Shown here piece after piece: positions 8,895 through 20,479 of a stretch of 64,000 bases of DNA. A program made the position numbers and the translations under genes. Position 1 is the first letter of the stretch; each line of letters starts with the position of its first letter. A model generated the notes under the pieces. It searched no databases. It saw only the letters and a list, made by a program, of their open reading frames with translations, and was not told the origin of the DNA. This stretch comes from Ophiocordyceps camponoti-saundersi (nom. inval.) (Eukaryota; Ascomycota; Sordariomycetes; Hypocreales; Ophiocordycipitaceae). The stretch is from NCBI GenBank assembly GCA_003339415.1, contig PDHQ01000008.1:372001-436000 (forward strand). Direction: 5' to 3'.

Positions 8895-11800
8895 TTTACT
8901 CTTCGTATCTTGGTTGCCTGGCACTGCCATCTGTTGAGGTCGGATAGAGGAGGGTGGTTCTCGAGGTGGAGAAATCCACGGTTCGCCATCATGTATGTAC
9001 GTATGTATGTGTGTATGTACATATGTATGTGCGTCCACGCCTCTGGTCCTTCTTTCACACACTAGAGCAGCATCGTTGATATTGCCAGGCTGTCATTTTC
9101 AGTGAATACAAGCGTATGTACATATGTATGTATGTATGTTTGTATGTTTGTGTAACACAGCGGATAGGTTGTCGAGATGCAGTGTCTCCTTGACCGGCCC
9201 TGCTCTGCACTGGCCACTGAGTAATTCATCTTCTCTACTTCTAACCGGAGAAATCGTACGATGTAACATCCAACCTTGCCAGGTCAGAGTTTTCAACCTG
9301 CAAAAGTCAATTCACGTTCCTATTTTTATCTCTGGGTAACGTTGAGAACCTCATTGGGTAATCGTCTTGTTGTTGTTGGTTGTTGTTCGTAAGTGTAGGG
9401 TAGGCGTCGATGGCAATCAACAACCCCCCCCCCCCCCGCCTTGACGTCTATACGCAGATGCTTCACATCCTTTCTAGTTTCTACCACTTGCACATACACA
9501 CACACATACATATCTACTTACTAGTTACATACAATGATAAACACACCGCTGAGGTATGCCTTTCGAGCTCTACATATTCCTTCTTCATCTCCTCTCTCCG
9601 GTCAGGCTCGGCTCAGGCCTCTCTGCCTCTGGCCCACAGTAGAGCCGCCCACTACGAGTAACCCCAACAATTACCTGAGTTTGACGTCGTATAACCAGGT
9701 CCAACGGAACGGGGCCGATGCGAGAGACGGCCTTGATGGCATATGCTGCTCATTCCTCACTAGTTTCCCCATCTGCGTCTAAAAAAATCCGAAGCCGCAG
9801 CCTTGGAGTTGATCAGTGCCGAACGGTGACAGCTTCACCTTCCGCTATAGTATGTATATATGTATGTAACCGCAAAAAGGAAAGTCGTCGACAGTCACGA
9901 CCTCTTTGATCAAGCTGTTGTGAGCAGGTATCAAATGTGAAGAGAATCATTGCTAGAGAACCACGCAGCCGTTTACCTGGATCCGTCCACGCAACCCATG
10001 TTCAACCGTTGAGCCGTACTTGTCTGTAACTCAAAATAGCTCTCGTGAAAAGCTCTCTCAAGAAGCGAGAAACGCCATCCAACCCATGACCGAGAAACGA
10101 CGTGGCGGAGGTTATCCTTGACACAAACGTCACTCCTGACTCGAGGGTTGTTTTTCCATCGGTCCTTTTAAAGACGCTCTCCACTGTCTACATACATACA
10201 TACATACATGCACCTCCACCGTCCCGTAGCCTACTCATTCAGAGAGTACTACTAGAAGCAGCTAATCTCCATCTACCGAGAGACTGATTTTTCCAGAGAC
10301 CATCATAATACGAAGTTGAAAGGAATCCTTCATGAATCCACCTTTTCGTATTCACTCTACCTTTCGCACCTCGGCTCCGCCCACCCAACCTTGAGAGCTT
10401 CCCGGAATTTGAGGAGTTTGAGAAGAGGGGCTTTTGAGACGATTTTTCATGTCCAGCTGACCATCAACCACGCCTGTTTATCTGAGATCCCTTCGTAGGG
10501 TGCCATCTTGGCCAGATACGGGTTGTCTAGGCATGTAGGGTAAGAAACCGCGTGGGATAGATGCGTATGTAAGATCAGCCATATTTGTCAGGGGCTGGTT
10601 GTGGCCATCAGACGTCCAGAGGTGGCTGTTCATCTGCTCGACGACGCAAACGACCACATTGTGGCGGGTAGGGTGTCATTGTAACCAGCCCCTCCCACCC
10701 CTCTCATGTCCGTACATCCTCTCCAGTCTCAGCGTGAAAGACGTCATTGTTGTCGATGCCATCGGTTTCCATGGGGTTCGACGAGGACTCCTCTCTACAC
10801 ACTGAATATCAAGTTGACAGCAAGAAACATGACGAGAATTCATACGTACATACATTCAGGCGTATGCTTTGCGTTTCATCACGACACTCTCATCGTAGGC
10901 CAAGTAATCACCGGTAAACACCCGGATCTTTCGACATACGCCCCTTCTCGTAGCTATCAGCAGCGACATTCAGGACATCTGTAAGCTGGTCAAAGGCCTG
11001 TACATACAAGAACTCCTTGGGGGTGCCCCCATCTTATGGTAAACCGGTCAGGCTGCGTGGCCCGTTTCCAAGATAGCCTCATGTTTATCGTTGACAGACT
11101 GGGACAGAGAAAACACACAACTGACAAGGTCGACCGATGCCCCCCCCTGGCAGCGATCATCTCAGACATACATAAATGCGAGGACGCATAGACTCCCGCT
11201 CATCCATGCAAAGATGACGACCACTATAATCACAGCCTTCACGTGGTATGAATAACAACACCCTGCCGTAACCCGCAGACCGATGATATCACCTCATCTC
11301 CTTTCAAACATCAAACATGCGCAACCCTGTTCAAATCTCGGAACTGCTGCGAGTGGCGTTACAGCGTTTGTCTCTGAGAACCAACCAACGGCTCTTCTTC
11401 TCTCCGCATGTCCGTGATTCACTGACGATGAGATGAATCCACACACACACATCAGACTGCAACTCGACCGCTCTCGACCGCCGTCTTCATTTAACTTGTG
11501 CCCCACTCAGGGTTGTTGAAGACGCAGCTCTGTAAACGTAAGAAATTATAGGCACTCTGCTTACTTGAATAGACGGAAGCGAGCCTTGATGGGGGAGGGG
11601 GAAGCGTAAAGGGGGGAGCACGGGCCCTGTGTTTATGTTGCAAGGACAGGATTTTGCTTCATCTAGTTGATTCTTCGGCGCCTATCCCGTCCATGTATTC
11701 ACTCACTTCCATCGAGCCGGTTGCACAGCCCCCGGTGAAGATGGAACAGTGACCAACAAAGGCACCGTCTCCCGTTACCATAACACATGCCAAATGAGCT

Positions 11801-12390
11801 GATACCGTAGAAATCTCTTCATCAACAGTTTCTGACTCACGGCTTCACTCCAGCGTAGAGTAGCTAAAAAAGAAAGAAGGGCATGCTGTAGATGTGCCTG
11901 CCTCAAGACTCGTTGGGCGTTGCCGCCTTGCAAAAAAGGGGGGGAGGGGAGGGGAAGAAAGAACAATAGACCCCTTGTCACGATGAGGGGGGAAAAAGGA
12001 ATATCCCGTAGCCATAGGGTGGAAAGCTCGCAAGCTACTCCTCACGTAGGACCGTCTGAAGCTCCCCGTTTGCCGCTCATCCCCACAGAGAGCAACGGTC
12101 CAGATCTGCTCGTTGCGCCTCTTCTTCACAGTTAACACTCGAGATGCTGCGGATATCTGTCACACATGACTGGGTCATCGTTTGCGTCGTCTGATTTCCT
12201 TTCTTCTTTGGAGAATCTATATTATACCACTTCTTTCCCTTCACCCCCCTTTTTTCCCTCTCTCTCCCTTTTCTTTCTTCTGTTGTTATTTATTTCGAGC
12301 AGACTCTGCGTCTGAAAAAGAAAACAATCTGCCTCTCTGCAGACTTCTCTTGACGACGACAGTCTCTTCAGAAGCATAGACATCGCAATC

Positions 12391-14787
12391 ATGGATCAGG
12401 GCAACGTCGCCTTGATTCCTGCCGAGTTAAAGTACGAGGAAGTCGACTGCGCCTTTTGCGGCGTTCCCATCATCCATGAACTGCTCGAGGAGCGCGCCCC
12501 AGGTACGATGACTGCTGAGGAAGCCCATCACGGTTGAAGCATCTAACAGGCAAAATCAGAGATTCAAGCTTGGGCGCTTGAGAAAACACAAGAGACGCGC
12601 TGGTTGCACGTTGCACGACTGATCGGATCCAATCCCGGGTCTAACAAGCCTCTGAAGTGAGTAGATGAGAAAGAGCCTCTCTGCTGGAGAGTAGAGAGAC
12701 ATCTAACGCGCAGTTACAACAACAACAGTGTTCAAGTATCGGCCGAGACGTTTGACTCCGGGAATGGAAACTTCCTCCTCGAAGAAAGGGAGATCAAGAC
12801 GTAAGAAAAGACGAAATCAAAGCACGAACCGCTCACTGAGTTTGGAAACAGGTACTATAGACGAGATGGTCATCCCTTTGTCGTGCCTTTCCACAACGAC
12901 TGCCTGATGCTGCTCGTTCGATACCTCCAGGCGAATTGCCGCCGATTCGAGATTGCAATTGACCTCGAGATCCTCTTCGATGCTCTCAACAACCTTTCCC
13001 TAGATGACAACTCCTCCAGGAAGTGGAAGGCCTTGGCAATCCCATACGAAGGAGTTGGCCAGCGGGGGATGATAGACCCCTTCACGCCGGGGTTCGAACA
13101 CCTCGCCATGTCCCCCGTGAGTATCCCGGAGCTCGGCACGTACTTTCGAAACCTCCCACGGCGCTCCATCGCCAGGCCGGAAGGGATTGCTGCCAGCTCC
13201 GGCAACCAGGGCGGCGACATCTTCAGCCGACTCGGAGAGGGAATCATGAAGAACATCTGCCAATACCTCGAGACGACCGATGTTGCAAACTGGCGCTCTG
13301 CCTCTCGCTCTGCCGCTCGCCTTGACCTCGACAACGACTTCTGGAAGACGCGATGCGGACGAGACATGCCCTGGCTCTTCGACTTCCCTGACGACCCCCT
13401 CCCAGATACCGACTGGGCCGAGGTCTACAGCGACCTCATGAAGGCATCGCAGCCGAATCGACGGGAGACGGCCCTCGGCCTTGTCAACAGGCGACGCATC
13501 TGGGAGAATCATGGACCCTTCTTCTCCAGGGCCTACACCTTCGCGGACAACTGTAAGAATTACTGGATGAGAGAGCTGGCCCGGTACGTCGGCAACTTCG
13601 ACGTCAAGATGTCTCTGCCTCTGATCTACCCGCCGGCGCTCAAGACGGCCATCTACCTGCCGACGCTCCTCTGCGAGGGTCTCGAAGACCTGGAGTATGC
13701 GGAACCCAGCATCAACCTGAGCTGGACCATCAGCGGCACGCTCGCGGGCATCGACGTTGTCAAGAACGGAAGGATGGAGACCATGGACCATCGCTGCACT
13801 GAGGATCATCCCGACAGCGAAGACATGATGCCCTTCGATCAGAGGGTTCCCATCCCGCTCGACGACTGGATCACCGGTCTGGTCATGTATTGCTCGACCG
13901 ATACGCTCCACGTTCCCGACGCCGATTCAGATGACGACGATCTCTTCAACGAGCATGTAGAAGACGACATGCGAGATGAAGCTCTGGCAGCCAGTTCCGA
14001 AGAACTGAACGGATACTACTCCTTCAAACGCAGAGTCGTCGGCATCGAAGTCCAATTCGCCCACCGAGATCCAGTCCTCCACGGCATCCGAACTTGCGAG
14101 GCCAAGATGGTCCACACCAGCAACGGCCGCTTCGTAGTCGGCTTCCGAGTCGAGCGACAGACGTCCTCGGCCGCAGTCTCACGAGTCGGACTCGTCATGG
14201 CTCCCATCACCTTCAACATGCCGGGCCTCGAACGAGTGATTCCAGACGACCAATGGCGAGACCATGAGGTTCACACGCACCTCTTCACCTGGTCGCAGCT
14301 GCCTCCCGTTCCCCTTCGCCTCTGCCGAGGCCTCGGCTGGAAAGTCAAGGCCGCAGAGACTCGCCCTCTCGAGGTGCTGGTGCTGGGCAGAACGCACGAG
14401 GAGCTGGCCCTCTTGACATCCATCTCCATGGACGACGAGCTCGAATGCATACGGGCTGATTACCTCGTCGGCCCGCCTCGATTCATCGGCCATATGCGCG
14501 ACACGCGACGCGTCTTCGACATCGACGGTCCCGGTGGGGAGCGGATCGTCAACCTGTTCTTGAACCACGACCAGGAGCTCGGCACGTGGAGGCTCCAGCT
14601 CGGCACCAACTTCCAGCGCCAGTTCCTCGTCGATCAGGGAGCCAGAGGTGCCACGACCAGGCTTCCACAGTGGTCGCCGATGAGAGGCCTCAACTTGATG
14701 GGAGGAATCTACGCCACCTGGCTGCGGGGATACGGCCACGACCTCGCCGGTGTGGGCTGCCTGACTCTTGACCACCGCATTTTGTAA
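12391..14787 (+). CDS. F-box domain protein
   Basis: Four exons (12391-12502, 12560-12656, 12714-12800, 12852-14787) give 743 residues; the introns are 51-57 bp with CTAAC-type branch sites. The N-terminus carries a CAFCGVPI motif. The F-box lies at about residues 222-265 (EGIMKNICQYLETTDVANW, then SRSAARLDLDNDFWKTRCG). A long C-terminal region with many Trp and Asp residues follows, of the sort common in filamentous-fungal F-box proteins. F-box proteins bind Skp1 and select substrates for SCF ubiquitin ligases, so a substrate-receptor role is inferred; the substrate is unknown. The start at 12391 follows a CGCAATC context, and exon 1 joins in frame through three introns to the long last exon. 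Confidence 0.85.
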
Positions 14788-15084
14788 AGAGGAAACGCAT
14801 CTTGTGAAGGGTAACAAAAAGGGGAAACTGGCTCTGTAGATTCGAACGGCCGAATGGTAAATAGAGACGCAATGTTGGGGATGACAACTGATGTGACAGA
14901 ACGAGTCTTTTTTTTGGGGGGGAAGCCAGACTGGTTCTCAGGAAGCGTTAATTAGATAGCGAATATAATGGTATGACGAGAGATGGTGCAAAACATACAT
15001 ACATACCTAAAGGATCAAGCTGCCAAACTCCCATATTCACATCAATCTCACTCACAACGTACAAGACTCCCCCTCCCTCAAAGC

Positions 15085-15764
15085 CTACCGCAACATCAAC
15101 AACGCCCCCAAAACAACACAGCCAACCACATACAAAATGCCAAACTTAGACAGACCCCGATGTGAAGAAACCACAGGCGAGGCAGCGCTCCGCACCCGAT
15201 CACCAGTCGGCGACTCAGTGGCGCGCGTCAGCGTCTTGGTCAACTGCGCCACGTTCGTCGGCGCCGTCGCCTTCACCGTCGCTGTCTTTGCGATGCTCGT
15301 CGCTGACGGGGTGTAGGGAGAGGGCGAGAAGCTGCAGGCGGAGAGGATGTCGTTTATGTCTGTAGCTAGTCCGTCAGAAACCGCTATGGAAGAAAAGAGA
15401 TGATAGTTTTCGAATAGAAATTTTCTTCTGTCCCACCTTGATTCGCCACGTTGATTTTCTTCTTCTCATCCGCCGTAGCCGTCGCCGCCTTCTTCTGACT
15501 CAAACAACCGGCGCAGAGGCCAGCGATTTGCCGCACGTCGAAGCTGGTATTCGTACAGACGCATTGCGCCTCGAGAAGCTTCTCGTCCGCGTCCGTCCCA
15601 TCCGGAAGTTTGGTGTCGCATTTCTCGGTCAAGGTCCCCATCGGCTTGCATATCTCATTGCAGTCGGAGGGCACGTTGCTCATGACGAGCTCGATCCGGG
15701 CCTGGACACCGAGCAACAGCGCGGCGGCAGCGGCGAACAGCATCTTCCTGTTTCGATGCTTCAT
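15085..15764 (-). CDS. Small Cys-containing GPI-anchored cell wall protein
   Basis: Two exons (15437-15764, then 15085-15383; a 53-bp intron GTGGGA..CATAG) encode 208 residues. The N-terminus is a signal peptide (LFAAAAALLLGVQA). The secreted domain has a Cys pattern CNEICK..C..CVC..CAGC, followed after the splice by a further Cys (ILSACSFSPSPYTP). A Ser/Thr-rich stretch and a hydrophobic tail (FGILYVVGCVVLGALLMLR) look like a GPI-attachment signal. This architecture is common in ascomycete wall or membrane proteins. It is not a clear CFEM domain, since there are too few cysteines. Function unknown. Confidence 0.75.
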
Positions 15765-16651
15765 GGCTGATTTCTAAGAGATTGACGGTTTGAGCCAGAA
15801 AAAATTGCAGTTGAATGGACAGGTCGAAGAAGCAATACACGTAGTATGCTCAAGTGTTCTCCCATGGTCAAGGCGAGGCGCAATTGCGATCCCCCGGGCA
15901 GGCAGACACCAGACACGATTGAGCCTTACGTCATTCCGGGGTAGGGGTAATGGGAGTGCTCCATTTCAAGTGTGCCGAGTCGTGAGTCGTGACAGGGCGT
16001 ATATTTGTACTGGGGAGTGAGACGAAGCTGCGACTATAACAACGGGGCTGGATTTATTTTTCCGCAGGCATAAAACGTGGATCAGAGATGTTGCCTGTTT
16101 CCGGTTCATCCTGAGAGAGTTCCTTGGCTTTTTTTTCTCTCATCCTTTTTTGCGCCCTCTCAAGGTCCCTTTCATGGCTCTGTACTCGGTAGATCGATCT
16201 GAAGTCTGAAGAAAGGGGGAAAGGCTGGAGAGATGTCGTCTCCGAAGTGGCTTCTTTGCAGTCACGTGACGCATCGTGGCGCCTCCACGTGGCCGCCCAT
16301 CGCTGTGGGCCGGGCGGGGGAGGGTAAGAGCTTCCAACGGTTCTACCCCAGGTTCTATCCAGCCACGTTCCCGTGGATACGGACACCAATAAACCCTCGC
16401 TTGTCAATATTGATTAAGCTGCGTCACTGAGAATCTCTCTCTGCCGAAATCCCCAGAGTGTAGCATCCATCTCTAACAAGCCTCTCTATGCGCATGTATT
16501 CATATGTGCGTATCCGTACGTGTTCATATATGTATAATTACAGCACCTACCCAGTATCTACGGATGAATCCGTCGGAATCACCCATCTAATCCCTACCTA
16601 TTTTCCGCCTTTTCCAACTCCCATTCCACGGACAAAGCCCGTCTTCTTTTC
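15765..16651. other. Intergenic region
   Basis: Upstream sequence of the GPI protein and the 3' flank of the dihydroorotate dehydrogenase gene. It contains A/T- and CT-rich segments and a short TATG-like run near 16490-16530. No supported gene. Confidence 0.4.
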
Positions 16652-18181
16652 CTACAACGGACGCTCACTACCGGCAGATCGCATCTCGGCCTTCATCCTC
16701 GTCACCGTACCGGCCCCTCCATACACGAGCCCCGTGTATATCATAGCAACGCTCGCCCCAGCGTTGAGCACCTTGAGCGCCTGTTCGCCATTGGTGATGC
16801 CTCCCGTGGCGAAGATGACCTTGGGCTTGCCGGCGCCCGCCGCGAGCGACTCACCATCGAGCATGTCGCGATAGCGCGCCACCAGGTCGAGTGTACGGCC
16901 GAACATGGCAGGGCCCGAGTACCCGCCCTGCTCCGTCAAAGCCTTGCGCTCAGGGCCCGTCAACAGGGCGCCGTCCGGCACGAGACCCGCCCGGCGCTTG
17001 GTCGTATTGCCGACGATGAGGCCGTCGGCGCCGCTGCGATGAACGGCCTGAACGATGCCCTCCATCTGCGATTCCTCGTCTTCGTCCGGCGAGACCTTGA
17101 CCATGACACGTGGCGGCGGCGATGCGCGCTCCGTCCGGGCCGCCTCTTCGACGACGGCACTAAGCAGCCTCGTCAGGGGCTCGGTCGCCTGTAGGTCACG
17201 CAGGCCCGGCGTATTGGGGCTGCTGACGTTGACGACGATGATGTCGGCGTAGGGAGCCAGGGCGCGCACGCAGTAGACATGGTCCGCCGCCACGGCCGCC
17301 TCGTCCCTCTCGTCCGTCTCCTTGTTCTTGGCCACCTGGACAGCAAGAAGCCTTCCGGTATGCAGACTGCCGGGCGGAACCCCGACGCGGCCATCCAGCA
17401 CGTCGCGCTCGGAAACGCCCAATTGACTGGCGAAGCGACGCAATCGACGACGCAGTCGGGCCGCTACGTCGTCTGCGCCGCGCGAGTTGAGTCCGTAGCG
17501 ATTGACCATGCCGTCGAGCGTCGGTACGCGGAAGACGCGCGGCCGGGCGTTTCCAGGTTGCGGCTTTGCCGTGCAACCGCCTATTTCGACGACGGCGGCG
17601 CCGAGGGCGAAGAGGGCGTCGGGGATTTCTCCATCTTTATCGAGACCTGCCGAGATGCCTATCGGGTTATCGATGCGCGTGTTGAATACGAAACTAGGTG
17701 AGTCGGATACGGAGGAGGCGCGTTCCCGCGGATGCATGTTCAGTAGATGTAGAAGTCGCAGCGTTCGCGTGGCCGCATGATGGCCGTCTTCGGCGTCGGG
17801 GAAGACTAGCCGTAGCAGTGGCGGGACGAGCCAGCGATGAATGCTCGCCCGCGTGTCGGTCACGTAGAGATAGGCGAGGCCGAGAGAGGCCGCGAAGGCG
17901 CTGCCGAGGACGACGGCCCGGAGGGTAGAGGTCGATGAGACGGGAGAGGAAGTCGTCGAGGAGTGGCGGACGGTGATGAACCTCGGCAGACTCCGCACGG
18001 CTCGCACCCGGCGGCGGAGGCCAAGGGCTGCGGCCGACATGATGGCCGTACAGATGCGTGGAGCAGGGCCAGATTTGCTTGTGATGGATACAAGTAGAGA
18101 GCTCCAGTCTTGATGGACGCTATTCACAGTGCCGACACGGCTGCACAGTATCAACCGGCCAGCCCAACCCAACGTCAACAT
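16652..18181 (-). CDS. DHODH: Mitochondrial dihydroorotate dehydrogenase (class 2)
   Basis: A single-exon frame of 509 codons from 18181; the conserved start is more likely the internal ATG at 18040 (MSAAALGLRRR), giving 462 residues. The N-terminus is Arg/Ser-rich (mitochondrial targeting) and is followed by a membrane segment (LRAVVLGSAFAASLGLAYLYV), as in the quinone-linked class that sits on the inner membrane. FMN- and substrate-site motifs are in order: ISAGLDKDGE, VEIGGCTAKPQPGN, NRYGLNSRG, VNVSSPNTPGLRDLQ (with the catalytic Ser region), VMVKVSPD, GLIVGNTT, GGYSGPA, ATGGITNGEQAL, IYTGLVYGG. The enzyme oxidises dihydroorotate to orotate in pyrimidine synthesis and passes electrons to ubiquinone. 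An insertion rich in charged residues (NKETDERDEAAVAAD) is typical of fungal forms. Confidence 0.95.
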   Translation of the reverse strand: MLTLGWAGRLILCSRVGTVNSVHQDWSSLLVSITSKSGPAPRICTAIMSAAALGLRRRVRAVRSLPRFITVRHSSTTSSPVSSTSTLRAVVLGSAFAASLGLAYLYVTDTRASIHRWLVPPLLRLVFPDAEDGHHAATRTLRLLHLLNMHPRERASSVSDSPSFVFNTRIDNPIGISAGLDKDGEIPDALFALGAAVVEIGGCTAKPQPGNARPRVFRVPTLDGMVNRYGLNSRGADDVAARLRRRLRRFASQLGVSERDVLDGRVGVPPGSLHTGRLLAVQVAKNKETDERDEAAVAADHVYCVRALAPYADIIVVNVSSPNTPGLRDLQATEPLTRLLSAVVEEAARTERASPPPRVMVKVSPDEDEESQMEGIVQAVHRSGADGLIVGNTTKRRAGLVPDGALLTGPERKALTEQGGYSGPAMFGRTLDLVARYRDMLDGESLAAGAGKPKVIFATGGITNGEQALKVLNAGASVAMIYTGLVYGGAGTVTRMKAEMRSAGSERPL

Positions 18182-18578
18182 ACTTGCCTACCCGGCAGCT
18201 GGAGTTGTTAACTTGGTGTCAACCACATTGTTTACACTTTGCCCACGATACACGGATATAGATTCAGTCGGTTCATCCGGAGAGTAGTTCATAACATGAT
18301 GGCAACATACTCATGTTAAAGGCTCGCTAACTACCTACCTAGTGTAAGAATTATCTCCCTCGCTCATGTATTCTATAGAGTTCTGTAACATATGACAAGC
18401 CATAGTCCTTGTTACACTTATGCATATACACCCATCTTCCTTCTATTCTGCTGTGTGGTCACGGCAGCGCCCATATACCTCGCCAGGATGTAGGGATTAT
18501 CCGAGAATCTCTCCAGAGTTGCTTCCATCTTCGAGTGCCAGAGCTGCGTCTGTGATACCATCAACCAACCCTCAGCAC
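18182..18578. other. Intergenic region
   Basis: Promoter side of the dihydroorotate dehydrogenase gene and 3' flank of the secreted protein gene. AT-rich. No gene seen. Confidence 0.4.
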
Positions 18579-19262
18579 TTAATCACCATACTCGAGCCAT
18601 TGGTCATAATCGTGCCCGACCAAGTGACACTGAAAATCGCAATAACAGTTATTGTTATACTCTTCGCCAACAAGAACAAACCTATCGCTCGTGTTCAGTT
18701 GTCTCCCATCCGTTACGGGTCCTCCGTCGAGCTGGCATTTGCAGTCTGCCCCTCCGTCCCATTTCTGGGCAATTTCCTCATGGACGCCGTACTCAAGTGG
18801 CTTGATATCCACTTGCCGATTAATTCCAGGTGGCGTTGTGTCCATGAGTAACTGCCTGTATGTATCTTCGAACCCGCCCCTGAAAAGCAAAAGCTCGGTC
18901 CATTGCCACTCATTGTGGGGGAAGCAGATGAATACGAAGGGAATGCATACTCGTTCCCATTGATTCACGCTGCGTAGCGTGCAGTTGTGCGCTGGCCTAT
19001 TCTCATCCCGCTTCTCCATCTTCTCGTGCGTCCTGTTGCCATTGCCCACAAGCATCCGATGATACTGGTCCGGGCAGGGTCGTGATCTCCCCTTGGCGTC
19101 CTTGCACTCTTTTTGAGTGGTGTTGGGGTGTATTGCCGATGTTGCCAGCGAGCCGTTCGCTGCAGTTACCGATGTGCTGTCCGAGTCCAGGGGAGCGGAC
19201 AAGACCCCCCCAATTAGGGCGTGGCCGAAGAGAATGCTTTGAATAACCTGACGTGGTTGCAT
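18579..19262 (-). CDS. Putative secreted cysteine-containing protein
   Basis: A 227-residue single-exon frame. It begins with a hydrophobic segment ending IGGVLSAP, compatible with a signal peptide of about 22 residues, followed by a Ser/Thr-rich stretch and several potential N-glycosylation sites (NGS, NTT, NRT, NCT, NTS). Cysteines cluster in the C-terminal half (CTLRSVNQW, VCIPFVFICF, DCKCQLDGG, NNNCYCDFQC). There is a possible KR processing site (EKRDEN) after about residue 85. No family was recognised. Small size, secretion and Cys content fit an effector or extracellular factor. Upstream (19290-19420) is a GA-rich stretch. Confidence 0.65.
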   Translation of the reverse strand: MQPRQVIQSILFGHALIGGVLSAPLDSDSTSVTAANGSLATSAIHPNTTQKECKDAKGRSRPCPDQYHRMLVGNGNRTHEKMEKRDENRPAHNCTLRSVNQWERVCIPFVFICFPHNEWQWTELLLFRGGFEDTYRQLLMDTTPPGINRQVDIKPLEYGVHEEIAQKWDGGADCKCQLDGGPVTDGRQLNTSDRFVLVGEEYNNNCYCDFQCHLVGHDYDQWLEYGD

Positions 19263-20479
19263 TTTGAAGACGGAAAAGAGGAAGACACTTGCTGATGAAG
19301 ATGCTGAGTATGTTTAAGAATGGGAGAAAGGGTTTGATTTGTATGAAAGAGTAGATGATGAACAGGGAAGAAAAAGATGACCGAGAGAGAAGAGACGGAA
19401 GGGCTCATTTTATAGACCATAGGAGAGAGGAGTGATCTAGCGAACAGCGTTACTAGGGAAAGGCAAGCTGCTTGGTTTGGCATCGCTCGATGTGTTCGCT
19501 GAGTCTGTACTGCATCTAACACGCGCTCGCTGGAGGCGATCTAAAGGCAAATGTGAGAGTGAATCTTGTATGATCTCGCTAGAAAGCTAAGCATGTGAAG
19601 GATCACAGGGGAGGAGGAAGAAAAGGTGGCAATTACGTCCAATGCTGGTCATATAATGTCCCCAGCAGCATCTACATCTGCATCTAGATACATACTAAAC
19701 CCAGCTCTATGACCGTCACGAGATACAAGGACCAATATGCACCAAGCATCATAGGGAAAACTCCCGCTTTTGCGTAGCTAGTGGTACGCAAATCCTACGA
19801 TACTGACTCACTACTACTGCTGAATATTCGCGTCTGGCACACGTGAGCACACGCAAAAGTTATATCACTTCATGCTGCTGCTGAGGTTAATACTGGCTCT
19901 ACCTACTAGTAGATCCAGGTCTATACAAGACTCATCTTCACATCATCCCACGCGAGACGGAACTCTGCCAGCAATATTCCTCGAGAAAAGGCCTCTTCAC
20001 AGGACCTGGGTGAGAGGCATGACAGAGCTAGGGACTTAGAAAAGCAGGCCCTGTCACGAGCGAGGCGAACCTCTCAATCACAGCATTCTCAGTCAGGTCT
20101 TCCGCGTCTTCAAGGTTGCATCATGCATTACTACTGGTATGTACATATATCTAAGGCTGAGGCCGACTGTCTACCCAACGTAGAGGCCAGAGCACAAGAA
20201 CGAAGCCCGCATCATCAAGACCAAAGGAAAAAAAACCATCATCAAAACTTTCATAAAACCCAGACGACAGTCCTAATAATGCCGCCCATAAAGTAAAGGG
20301 AGAAGACCACAAGCACAAGCTCACAGACTTACAATACATAGCAAGACTTCAACCTTGGTATATTCTCATCACATTATTCGGTCTCGCTACGTGCACAACA
20401 AGGCAAGTAAAGAGTAAGGAAGAAAAGAAACACAAGATGAAGAGAAAAAGAGAAACTGAGACAAAGAAAAAAAAATTCT
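19263..20479. other. Intergenic region
   Basis: 1.2 kb between the promoter of the secreted protein and the 3' end of the ankyrin gene. There are A-rich tracts near 20400-20475. No coding or RNA feature was supported. Confidence 0.45.

Larger units (their letters stand above)
7567..12390. other. 4.8-kb gene-poor region rich in CATA/TATG microsatellites
   Basis: No open frame here shows a domain, a signal peptide or consistent splicing. The stretch is studded with TATG/CATA tetranucleotide runs (around 7850-7950, 8280-8295, 8525-8550, 8875-8895, 8990-9030, 9115-9140, 10190-10208). It also has a 15-G run at 8093-8107 and a 14-C run at 9424-9437. Many short frames read as YIHTYIHTYI, which is simply translated microsatellite. 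It separates the divergent start sites of the repeat surface protein and the F-box gene. The last ~200 bp before 12391 are CT-rich, like a fungal core promoter or 5' UTR. Confidence 0.6.

Noticed and set aside
13000..14817. Long minus-strand frames opposite the F-box gene
   Set aside because: Antisense shadows; the plus-strand frame has splice sites and an F-box.
14830..14860. TTCGAATC-like box B on the minus strand suggesting another tRNA
   Set aside because: The flanks do not form a T stem, and no A box or acceptor pairing is present.
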